Positions 11,565 to 23,400 of a DNA stretch of 64,000 nucleotides are shown here, piece after piece. Every line of letters begins with the position of its first letter. The first letter of the stretch is position 1. The stretch lies in assembly GCA_025617745.1 (NCBI GenBank), contig CM046853.1, positions 13,759,323 to 13,823,322 on the forward strand. Direction: 5' to 3'. The notes beneath the pieces are model-generated. The model searched no databases, was not told where the DNA came from, and saw only the letters and a program-made list of their open reading frames with translations. This DNA comes from Heliocidaris erythrogramma (Eukaryota; Echinodermata; Echinoidea; Camarodonta; Echinometridae). Both the position numbers and the translations under genes were made by a program.

Positions 11565-13285
11565 ACAGAAACTGCACATCCCTTTTGTCCTAGGCTCTCA
11601 AATGCAAATTTCATGAAACAGAGTTAACAGAGATATGACTTCATTTGAAAGACATAATATTAAACCTATGTACGCTACATGAAACACAATGTCATATCAA
11701 CCCACATGCGCGAGAAGTGCAATCAAGGACACCAATTTAAAATACGTATTTGTTTATAAAGCGAGCTCGAAAAGTCATACATCAAAACATTCTTATTGTA
11801 CATTTCATAGGATCATAATATCTATCTCTCCATAGAAATCAGTAGCCAACTATCTACCAACTTGTATTTCAATCATTTTTGTTTTGGATTCCATGTTTAA
11901 CAGTTTAAGTAAGCTAAAAAAACATTTTGACAGGAATTTGATAGGCTCACATTTCAAGGAATAACATGTAGCTCAAAATCGCAAACAGTTCAATTGATTT
12001 AGTAGCCTCAAAAGGAGGAAATGACATGCAAAACATCACATTTTTCGCCAAAAACCGAACATGTGCACTTTCATCAGAGTTGTAAATATTGAATCTTCAT
12101 GGATGGAATAATTCGTCATTTTCCACGGGAAGTACTCTATTTGCAGAGGTTTGTGGTGTATATATATGTAGTTGATTAGATACGAACATTCAAAATTATA
12201 ATTATGTATGTAATAATGACGTACAAAGTCCTATTTATATTTTCAACACCTTTTTTTCTTTCCGAAGTATTTTAGGTTATCCTTTTTATATTGAATCTGT
12301 ATAGGTGTATGGTAAAATGGTGACAGTAGGGCTGATGTTTTTAACTCTAATTTCAACGAATTTGGGCGAACAAGCAAGCAAAAGACTGACACTTTACTAT
12401 AGTGTAATTAGAATGATTAATATACATGTAATGAATGATCTAAATAAGATATACAAATCGTAAATGAACCCTCTCGCTGCCTGAATATGGGGTGAAGGTT
12501 GACCAAAAAATTGTGAATTCAAAATCACTTTGGGATGGGGGCTGCAACCCGACGGACCTTGTAACGTATAACCGCAAAGGAAACTAAAAATATTCAGTAA
12601 AATATTTGTATCTCTGCAACTGTGTGTGGTTTTGTGGAAATTTATGATTGTCTTATTTTAAAGTCTTTTTTGGTGGACTAACTTTATGTGCAGTGACCGA
12701 ATCTGTATTTCCTCATACTGGTTGTGTATATACAATGAGATTAAAAGAACAACTTTTAACTTAATGCCTTCCTGTAAATGGCCATTAATATATCATATCC
12801 AGTCCATCTGCTTTCTTCGTTAAATATTATAGCTTATAATTGAATTCTGTTTTCATCTTTTATACAGTGTGAGTCAATAAAAAGGATACCCATATTCAAG
12901 CCCCAATATTTGAAAAAGCAAGTGAAATAGTTAAAATGTATTATAATGGTATGATAGTTGATAATGTCATCTGACTAATATTTTTTCACCCTTTTCCGTC
13001 AAGGTTACGTCGTTCATTTTCACTCGTTAATGGTCTATTCATTTTAAAAGCCTTCCAAGTCAAACTGCTAATTTTTAAGGAGATATTGGTAGAATTATTA
13101 TTCTTCTTTCATTTGTGATAAAAATCGTAAATATCCGTCCAGAAACAGCGACGTAATTGGCAGTTTATGCCGTACCCTTCTGCTCATGAATATTCATAAA
13201 ACTCGATCTTGTATGAATACGAGTTGAATACGAGTTCCGTATCGTATAGAAGAAGCGCTTTTCGCAGGGGCTGCGGACTGGCTGT
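11565..13285. other. intergenic DNA, nothing recognised
   Basis: AT-rich sequence without a coding frame, tandem array or clear inverted repeat. Confidence 0.4.
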
Positions 13286-13293
13286 TACATCAG

Positions 13294-13797
13294 CATGGGT
13301 GTCGATCCGGGGGGGGGGGGGGTATATATCCCCCAAAAAATTTGAGGTGGGGGGGATGGCCTGTGTCATCATCCCCCCCCCCCAATAATTTTGGATAAAA
13401 TAAATAAGAATTATGATACATTAACTTAAAACTAATAATTATTCAAACTCATTATGTTTGATCTTGAAATATTATCACATTCTTAAATGATTAGAAGTAA
13501 GGAAATAAAAAATTCCATAATTTCAATGCGAAAATATCGAAGAAAATTCGTTCGCTCGCATTGTTATTCTCAATTGAGGGGTTCCGTCCATTAGCGTAGA
13601 TCCGTGCATTCCTTCTTTTCATTAATAACCATTCTGGGATGCTCTGAAATGCAAGTTTTATAGACAGATTTTTGAAAAAATGCCTGGTGTGGGAGGGGGA
13701 TTGTTTTGCCCCGGGCGCCATAATCCCTATAGATACACCACTGGCTTCGCTCCCTCGCCGGTCATCCCCCAATCGTGAACACGGATCGACACCCCTG
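13294..13797. mobile_element. 504-bp hAT-like non-autonomous element
   Basis: Terminal inverted repeats share GGGTGTCGATCCG (left 13297-13309, right complement 13782-13794). Exact 8-bp duplications TACATCAG flank it at 13286-13293 and 13798-13805; 8-bp duplications are typical of the hAT superfamily. The inside has G/C homopolymers and no transposase. Confidence 0.75.
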
Positions 13798-13853
13798 TAC
13801 ATCAGGGAACACTTCCCTGGTTACATGTTGATTCTCAGTTTCACACGCACATC

Positions 13854-14007
13854 CAGGGGCGGATCCAGGGTTTTGTAAAAGAGGGGGCACAGTGCCGTAA
13901 AAGTACACAAATATGGACAATCTTTGTTTAGTGTGTACTTAAGGTATGCCAGTTGGGTTTCAAAAGAGGGGGCACGAGCCGGTTTTCCCCCTGTAGATCC
14001 GCCACTG
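13854..14007. mobile_element. 154-bp hAT-like MITE
   Basis: It starts CAGGGGCGGATC and ends GATCCGCCACTG, flanked by exact 8-bp duplications CGCACATC at 13846-13853 and 14008-14015. Too short to code for protein. It lies about 360 bases before the first exon of gene A. Confidence 0.8.
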
Positions 14008-14370
14008 CGCACATCACATTACCATTTAAGGTAAACGTGATAACCCTTCCCATCATCCTGCATTAAATTAATTTTAGAGAACACGGAAATAGTGACATAT
14101 GAAGACTGATAGGCGATTCAGGACTTTACGTAATCTATCACCCTCCAATGGTTCAACACAATACTGACCTTTACGGAGGTACTCCTTTTTGTATGGGTTC
14201 TAACGTCAATAGGTGCATTGGAAGTATTTTCAGAACCACAAGGAAACAAATGAGCAAAGACTGTTAAAAACTGAGGGAATGGAGCAAGCGCATCAGAACG
14301 ATCTATAGAGATTTCAGAAGTAAAGTTGATTTTATTTAAGGTGCTGCTGGCGTTAGATAAAGTTATTAAA

Positions 14371-14440
14371 ATGCACATCACAACGTTATCCTGTGTACAT
14401 CGTGTCGTGACTATTTCACTTTTATTATTCTGTGCAGTTG
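14371..14440 (+). CDS. gene A exon 1 (signal peptide)
   Basis: The ATG at 14371 opens a basic-then-hydrophobic leader whose core is TISLLLFCAV, ending at a GTGAGT donor at 14441 in phase 1. The next exon starts in the matching phase and completes a glycine codon just before the first mature cysteine. The 8.1 kb distance to exon 2 leaves some doubt. Confidence 0.65.
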
Positions 14441-17400
14441 GTGAGTAGCTTATTTGTTTATTTCCTGCACATATACCTACGCCTAATTATAAGACTTTAT
14501 AATAAATATTGTGATGATGTCAGCTGATTGACGCATTATCGCATGACGTTCAACTGAATACTTTCTCATGATATTACTGTTTTCATTTTTTAAATTATTA
14601 TTATTATCATTATGTTTTATTGGTAGATCTTAAGTCAATTACTTATTCATATTTGATAAGATAATTTTCTCTTTTTTGTTAGCCAATTCCTGAGAAAACA
14701 ATTCCTGAGAGTGCATGACACTATATAAGTAAACGAACTATTTTAAAAATTGGATATAAACCAAAAGAGGTGGTTCCTTGATTTTAATGACATTATAGCA
14801 CTTGAAATTTGAGTTTGATAATGAATTTGATCTTTTTTATGGGGGTTCTGAAATCGCTAAATATCTATGATCAAACTCGTCATTGTTGGCATTGGCAAAA
14901 CGAAGGTGGATGCATTGCGCTTTCGCGCGTCTGTTAGATTTATAAACTGACACATTGCTATATTAAGAGATCGTTATCATTGTGGATGTATTATTATTAT
15001 TATATAGTTATTATAGTTGACATGTTTATAGAACTTTATGTGATTATAAGAGAGTCCGTATAACGGGATTTAGTATTTGTGGTATCCTTTTTTCTTCCGT
15101 ATTTCATTAAATCAACAATTGAGTACTGGTTGGTATCACCTGAAGATTCATTTCGTTAATGACATAAAAACAAGATATTTCTCTCTTAATCGAGGACCTT
15201 CTGCAAATGCAAATTTTTGTGTAACACTGTAATAACGTAAAAATACCACTCTCTGAATATTTGTATATCGACTAATAGGCACTTTGTCAATTTGATCGTT
15301 AACATTGGTTAACATTTTGGTTAACATTGAGGTATTGACCATTTTGTAATAGTAGTTTGAGATAACGAGACCCCTGCTAATAAGGTGATGTCAGTCAAGG
15401 GTAACATTTAAAGATTACGCTAATCCTAATCCGAATGGATGTCGTCATCATGATGAATGTCATCATGAAGATTTTTCTCTATAACTCTTTAATGAATTCA
15501 CTCTGACGTATACGGTTTTGTGATAAGATAACTAGGCTACACTCAGGGTCGCGGAAGAGGGTCTTTTCCATTCAGCCAAGACGATGTTACTTCCTTGTAG
15601 CATTCCAAGAGTATTTTGCTCGTTTGAAAAGATACAAGAATAAAAGAACCATGGTAGATTAGACAAAGAGATGACGAAGAGAGGGGTGCAACGCAGAGCA
15701 GCGCAGAATTAGAAAGACACTGTATCGCTTCCTATTATAGGCTTTCCCGTCTATTTTAACATTTAAAAAAAAATCATTTTCATTTTGTTTTCATTCAGTT
15801 TCCATCCCGAAACTTCATAACCTTGCACATCTCAAGGTCAATTTCGTCTTTAGCCAATGACATGGTCATTCAATTTCGAACTTTGTCCAATCCATTTCAT
15901 CATTTTGCAACCAATTTCGTCCATGCGTTATGGAATTTGAATGAAACTCGAAATTGATTGCACAAAGACAAAGTCAAATGAAATTTGACGAAAATGAATG
16001 GACAAGAATTGACATTGATTGACCATTGACCAACTTTAATGATAAGTGGCTATAACAAATAGGTGTTAGAATGAACGAAAAAAACCTATTATGGATTAAG
16101 AAATCTAAATCGTATTTAATGATGATAGAAATCAATAAAATTCTAAACTTAGTGCATCAACCAAACACATTTTGTTTACATTTTAAAGAGAATGCAAAAT
16201 AGTGAGACAATTAAGAACGAGTAATCCAATATTAATATGTTCAAGAAAGTTTGGGGAAATAAAATTACGTAGTACTCATTAAATCAAACTGTAATCTAGT
16301 AACATATCAGTTTTCTTCGTATACAAGCACGAGAAACCTTGATTAGTACTCTAATGAAGTTTATAGATAAACATTAACTTATATCATGATGGTAACAAGG
16401 AAATGATCATGTACCAGGCGCCGTGTTTAATGTATTTGCGTCGCTTGACTAATTTTGTTTGCAAAATGTACACCTTTGTATTTATTCTTTTCTGTGGCGG
16501 AGTAATACTTTTTTTTAGGATGGGTGTTTCTTCCTTTTATTGAAAGGGTGTGGTCGATGTTACTGGACAGTGACATCTACCAATCTGTCTATCTCTCTGG
16601 TGCTCCGACATTCCGGCGAGGCGGCGTCAATTATTGCTCCGGGCTTTATTTCGTTATTATATGGTTATATTATTATGGTTATAATATTTATTTATCTACC
16701 TACCTATATCTATTTATCTATTTATAATGTATTTTACTATCAAACAAAGAAAATCACTCAAATTCATAGACACTTCTGACTTCTACCCCAATACCCTATA
16801 TAATGCATTGTATTTTCCTGTAAACTTACAACTTTTGTAATTGCAGCTACTGGAAATTTTGGTAAAATTACTGTAATGTACTGTAAATTTTTGTTACATT
16901 ACAGTGATGTACTGTATAATATATCGTACAGTAATTTGCTGTAAACTTACCCCATTTACCCCCAGGTACTGTAGACTTCATACTGTAAACTTTTCCCATT
17001 TACAGTAAAATACCATTAAAATCACGCAATTGACACCAAAAAACACTTCAATACAACATTTGAATGAAACTTTGAAAGTCTATATTGTGTTAACATGCAA
17101 TAGAAATATGTCCTATATATTTCACATAAGAATAGTACAATTTGTAAAAGGATGCAATAATGCCTGCAAGTAGAATGAGTAACATGCATACTGCAAAATG
17201 GAATGTACAGTCATTATAATCAAATACAAGAGAAAGCACTTGTGCACCGATGCAACTAGTGCCTGAAATTTTCATTTTTCTTTGAAACAACTCTGAATAA
17301 AGAGAACTTCCTTATGGGAGGGCATGTCTCAGCTGGCCATGGAGAAGCACTGGAGGAAATTCACACAATGATTCTCTTTTTCGTACATTTGGGGTAGGCT

Positions 17401-20400
17401 ATATAAAATGGTGATGTTTCAAATCAATTTAGTCTGATGCTTATTTGATGCAACTTGATCTCCCGAGCGTTTTGACACCAATTTTATGAAAAGCGGCCTA
17501 AATTGAAAAGGTGCCGCCCAAAAAACTTTTTCGGTGAGGGGGTCTTTTCCATATTTGACAACCCCAGGCCATCAAATATGTGTGGTTCGGTAATTTATTC
17601 GGAACGACAATACCATTGTGCCCGCCATTGTGCATTGCTGCTGAACTTCTGAATAAATTACTGAACCACGCATATATTATGGCTTAGCAATGTCAAATAT
17701 GAAAATACAAGACCCTCCTCACAGAAATAATTTTTTTTTGGTGGCACCTTCTCATTTTTTGGCTGATTTCCATAAAATCGGTGTCAAAATGGTCAGGAGA
17801 TCAAACTGCATCAAAATAAGCACGAGACTAAATTGATTTGAAACATCACCATTTGTCACCCTGTATAGCCTACCCCTACTTACATCCACACCGTATATCT
17901 GTACTTACACACAACATGCTTGCTCCATGGCAACCTGAAGACAATGCTTCTACAAGAAGAAAACTGATTTTTTTATTTTTTTTTAGTGAACTTCACATGA
18001 GTACTTAAATGTAGACAACAAGTAAAATGTCAACAAGTGTATGTCAATTTCTTTTAAAAATCTCATATTTGAATCAGGAAACCTTATTATACAAACATGC
18101 AAATATATTGAAATGCCAAATAAACATTTAAATTGTGCAAATATAAATACATTAAATACAATTTTCCTCACAAATAATGGCCGTTGCATTAAAATTCAAT
18201 AATTTGAAATCAATTTTGCATTATTAAATGTTTCATGAGAAGAAATTAGTCATTCCTTATTTTATACAACATGCCAATATACTTAAATGCCAAGTACTAG
18301 TAAACATTAAATTGTGAAAATATATACATGTATATACCTTCATACGCAAAGGCATACGTACACAACCCATAGTTTTTAAATTTTTTTCAATTGATTAACC
18401 ATAATGTTAACCCTAAAAAGCATTTGCGCGATATGTCCGAAAGGCGAAAACCTCTTGTCACGACGTTTCATAACTTTTTTCCATGCCCTAATGACCCCCC
18501 CCCCCCCCCCGGGCTCTAACAAGACTAGAAATTCACCCAGCTCTTTTAGGGTTAAAATGTGTCATTAATTATATTACCCAATAAACATTAAATCGCCAAA
18601 TACACAGAATTGTAAACGGTAAATTATTTCTATTACTGCAATACTGACCAGTGGGGCTGGCCGCCAGAAGTTCTAGACTGCAAACAAATCTTTGGAGAAG
18701 TGAGGTGTTATTTGAGAACTATACATACCCTCCAACACAGAAATATACATTACACAAGTTTACAATTCTCCCAGTAAAAAAAGCTTATTCTAATAATTAT
18801 ACATGTACAAAACTTGATGATTGCAAAAGCATTAACTTCATAACTTCTATTCTCAGATGTTCATTCACTGATTTTAAAAATGACTATACAACTCAAACAG
18901 CATGGCTTTATATGGCCAATCAGGGGCGTTTTTTACCTTATAATGATTGAATTTTCTAGCACAGCAACTGCCATTGAAATTGAAAGTGGGTGGGTAAGAT
19001 TTATTGGGTGGGTTAGTGTTGTATATACAAACATGCCAGGCTACAATTTGTAGGAAGATGTTCGGTTTTCAATAGTGGAAGGTGCAGTCCAGTGTCTTTT
19101 GTAAATCATACTACCGTAATTTAAAACGCATGACAGCTGATGTCATCAGCAGAATCACTCTCCTGAGGACTTTCAGGGGTGGGGAAAAGTGAAATATGGA
19201 CAAATACATATGACATATACATGTATTTATATCAAACTTGAGATATGAGTGGTGCAACAATTGGAGCAACAAAGTCAACATGCATTTCTATGATAATTAT
19301 AGGTCATTTACACCGTGTAATTTGAATTTGAATTTCTACTTATTCAAATTGAAAAAAAGAAAAAGTCTAAATATTGGACTTTGGAAGAACAACAACACTG
19401 CTGAAATCAGATTGAAATCTGCACTGTTGGGACAGACATACAAGCAAGTGTGTGATTGTTCAAAGCAGGCACTTGATATTCACGACGACCTAACAACTGG
19501 CGACATCCACATAAAATGTACCGGTTTAAGCCAACTGAAAATCAACGTATCGGCTTACGATGACACATCTTCAAGTTGACTGCTGCCTCGGCACTTGGAC
19601 CAATCAGAACTGATTTCAATTAAGTGTGCCAGCATTCATGCAGGCACTTGACGTTAAAGGGGAAGTTTCCTCACAGATCTTTGGAATTTCATTGAATGCA
19701 GAAAACATCAAGAAAGATGAGACAAACAATTTGAGCAAAATCTGATATTCCAGTTTAGAGTTATGATTTTCAAAGTTTTGGTTCATAACCATCAAAATCC
19801 TTGTGCAGGCAACCAACTGTGTCTCAAATTGGAAACTCTGCCAGAATCTGTGATGTCACTATACATCACCACATAGACCCTGTACAGGAAAAAGCACAAC
19901 ATTTATATTTTTTACCACAAGACATATTTGTGTGCTTTTTACTCAGCTATAATGTTATAACCTAAAGGAGAATTAACGCTAAAATATAAATGTACTTATG
20001 TTCAAAGGTGTCATATATTCTTAATCATTGACCTGTATCACTTTAGAAATAAAATATCAGAAAAGGGTTTAAATCAAGACATTCTAGCTCACGGCATCAT
20101 CCGCTGCTAACACTTTACATGGGGGCTGCCATTTTCTTGATGATATGGAGTTGTACATGAACCATTGGAAACCGTTTCGGTCAGGAAGATATTTTTAATC
20201 CTCGAGCTAAATTGCTTCTCTTCATTATAAAAAAATCCCCATATATGATGGAAAATACATAACAGGTGTATACATATACACTGCAAAAACCAGGGTGTTA
20301 AATTCAACACCATGGGTGTTAAAAGTTATTCTTTCCCGGTATCTATATCCTGCAACACCGAAAGATTAAAAGAACACCTAGTTTCGGATTAAATCAAAAT

Positions 20401-23400
20401 TAACACCCAGAATGGTGTTGAATATTCAACACCAATGATCAACACCACTGGTGTTATTTAAACACCAATATTGTACACCATCCATGGTATTAAAAATAAT
20501 TTACACCAATAATTTACACCATAGCTGGTGTCAGATTAACGCCATGTCCTATATCATCTTGGTGCACTCACAGAAATGTTTTACAAAAATTATGTAAAAA
20601 ATTATGTTAAATAGGAACTCCATAACTTTTTTGTAAATTTTAGCTAACAATATATTCGACGATAATTATGTAAAATGTCATGTTAAATATAGGTACTTAA
20701 AATTCATGTGTAAATTTTACCTAACAAACAATTCTACACATGTATTATGTGGTTGGGCAAATTCAGTTGCCCAATTGTTTCCTTTTTCCTCCAACCCAGG
20801 TAAAAAAAAAAAAACCTGCTTGTTATGTCTTTCTGGGTCTTAACTTATTAATCCTAACCTATCCTACTTTAGGCTATCCTATCCTACATGTATATCTTAA
20901 CCTATCCTATCCTAGTCCTATCCTATCCTGTTGGTACAGTCTAGTGCAAGCTCTTATATACCCATTATAATTTTTTATGCATATGGTAAGAGTTATTAAA
21001 ATCGGGCCACCCCAAACCATACGCTACTGAAAATTCATGAATATTCATATAAGTGTTTCCCCCAATATTGAGGGAAAAATACGAAAATGCATTTTTTACA
21101 AAACCGTTTGCAAAACATTTTTACTTAATGACGACAAATTACATTGTGCATGTTAAATAAACTTAACGAAAAGGGCAATATTGTAAAAATCTTTATGAAG
21201 AAATATCTTACAGCGTTACTTTGCAAGATTTCTTCAGTCAGTTTTACATAACTGTGTATCAAAATCATGTTAATGTCAATTAACTTCGATTCTCGTTCCT
21301 ACCGGTCACGCGTCGAGAAAGTTTGGTGCATGCGCTGCTGCACTATGCTTACACCAATCAGGAGCTAGCGATCCCGCGGTATTTCTGTTCATTTATTTTG
21401 CGCATGCGTGTTTTAAATAAATTACACCCGATGGTGTAATCAACCGAACTATTCCAACAGATTTGATTACGGAGCCATAACAATGATTCTCTGGGTGTTA
21501 TAATAACACCATAAGAATACATTTAATTGTACACCAACGTAGTGTTGAATATTTAACACCCTGGTTTTTGCAGTGTATGCTTACACCAATCAGGAGCTAG
21601 CGATCCCGCGGTATTTCTGTTCATTTATTTTGCGCATGCGTGTTTTAAATAAATTACACCCGATGGTGTAATCAACCGAACTATTCCAACAGATTTGATT
21701 ACGGAGCCATAACAATGATTCTCTGGGTGTTATAATAACACCATAAGAATACATTTAATTGTACACCAACGTAGTGTTGAATATTTAACACCCTGGTTTT
21801 TGCAGTGTATTCTAAAATTTGAAATTTATAGATTTCTTTTTAAATTATCTGGTTTTGCTAACTAGAAATCGATTTCTTTGGCTTGCCTGGCAGAGCAGAA
21901 CATGATTTATACAACGCGCATTCTGACTTTTGAAGTCCATTATCTCAAAGCAGGTGGATGCATAGTTTGTCACTATATTGACGCTCGGGAAAGTCATCGT
22001 GCATAAATTTGACTTAATTCGCTCCATCGCGTACGTCATAGTATCAAGAACATAAATTTATAGTTAGTAAAATCGTAATTTTCAAAGAAATATAAAACAC
22101 ATTTTGGTTTTTAGAATATAGTGATGAACTATATGCAGGTATTCACCCTTTTTATCTGAAAAATCCAGGTTGCATAATCAGTTGTCGCTATGCCGGACAG
22201 GCCTACTGTAAAGTTCAGTGTTATCAAGGCTGAGGCTACCATGAAAGTTACATACATTTGTAAAATGGTTCGTTGTCCTACCCAGTGACGGATCCAGAAA
22301 TTGATAAACGGGGGGGAGGGGGGGGGGGGGGGGGGGGGGCTAATGGGCAGCCTTTTGAGCGGCGAGGCCATTGCAATCGGGTTTTATTTTTTTATTTTTT
22401 TCCTTTCCTTGGTCTGTAAGAGGGTGTACGCCGAGTCCACCCTATGTTTTATATGCTATAATGCCAGTCAACATATTTCGATGTTTTCGTCTTCACATTA
22501 AATTACTTCGTTTCATTCATCTTACAGGGTGTCGGGCTCAGTGCACTTCAAACTACCCTTGGAACCCGGTCTTACCCGAGTCCAGCTATGATCGTAACAC
22601 GTCTAGTCTGAATAACCCTTCTGGTAGACCACTTGGTTTCGCCCAGGCAGTCATTGAATATTCAGACAATGAAAATCCGATTGCACCATGCATTAGCGTT
22701 ACAGGAGCAACAGATAGGCGAATTGAGATTATGGTGAGTGGAATTGCATTTCGACAAATAGACTTGCAGAATTATTTCCTTCCTTTAACTCAAAACTAAA
22801 AGAAAGCTGTTTCAAATTGAAAGGAAGATCGACATGATTGAGGGAGACTGTATATCCGCCTTCGGTATATAGAATAGGAAAATAGAAAATGGAAATTTAA
22901 TTACATTCGTTAGTATAAAAAGATCGACCGTGCTCATCTGAGTTAATAAGAATATAGCAAAATTTATAAAAAGGGAAAGAAAAAAAGGGGGAACAAAGAG
23001 AGGGATTATTCTTGGTGGACATTTTCTTTTCTTACTTCATTTTCTTCGTTATCCTTCTATTTTTATCCCTTCTATGATAAAAATATCCACCAAGAGAATT
23101 TCGTCATCCTTCCTTCATAGTAAGAAAATGTACGATATTCCCAGAAAACGAAGGAATGTGAAGGTAAAAATTACCTTACATCAATGATATCTTTTTTAAC
23201 GTTCACCATTGCTTCATTTTTTTTTCACATTCAAACAGGCGGAGTCAGACCCACCCGGTTCCGTCATGTGGTAAGTTAAGTTACATTTTAAAAAAATCTT
23301 TCCCGTCACAATCTGTGAGCTTTTCAGCAGATAAATTAGAGAATACAGTTGCAAGACATTTTTTAAAATGTCTATAAATATAGTATTTCAACAATACGAA

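Larger units (their letters stand above)
14441..22527 (+). other. gene A intron 1 (8.1 kb), repeat-rich
   Basis: It has a GTGAGT donor and a TTACAG acceptor. It contains a fold-back element (17391-17876), a long-inverted-repeat element fragment (about 19968-22095) interrupted by a MITE (20279-21807), and a short CCTAT repeat near 20858-20935. A TACTGTAA-rich stretch lies at 16860-17010 and a region rich in ATTTCGTC/GACGAAAT at about 15770-16030. Several 60-110 codon frames inside show no recognisable protein. Confidence 0.6.

Noticed and set aside
22371..22799. 142-codon continuous frame as a single-exon gene
   Set aside because: Only 22528-22733 is conserved with gene B; the rest reads through the splice acceptor and donor into introns.
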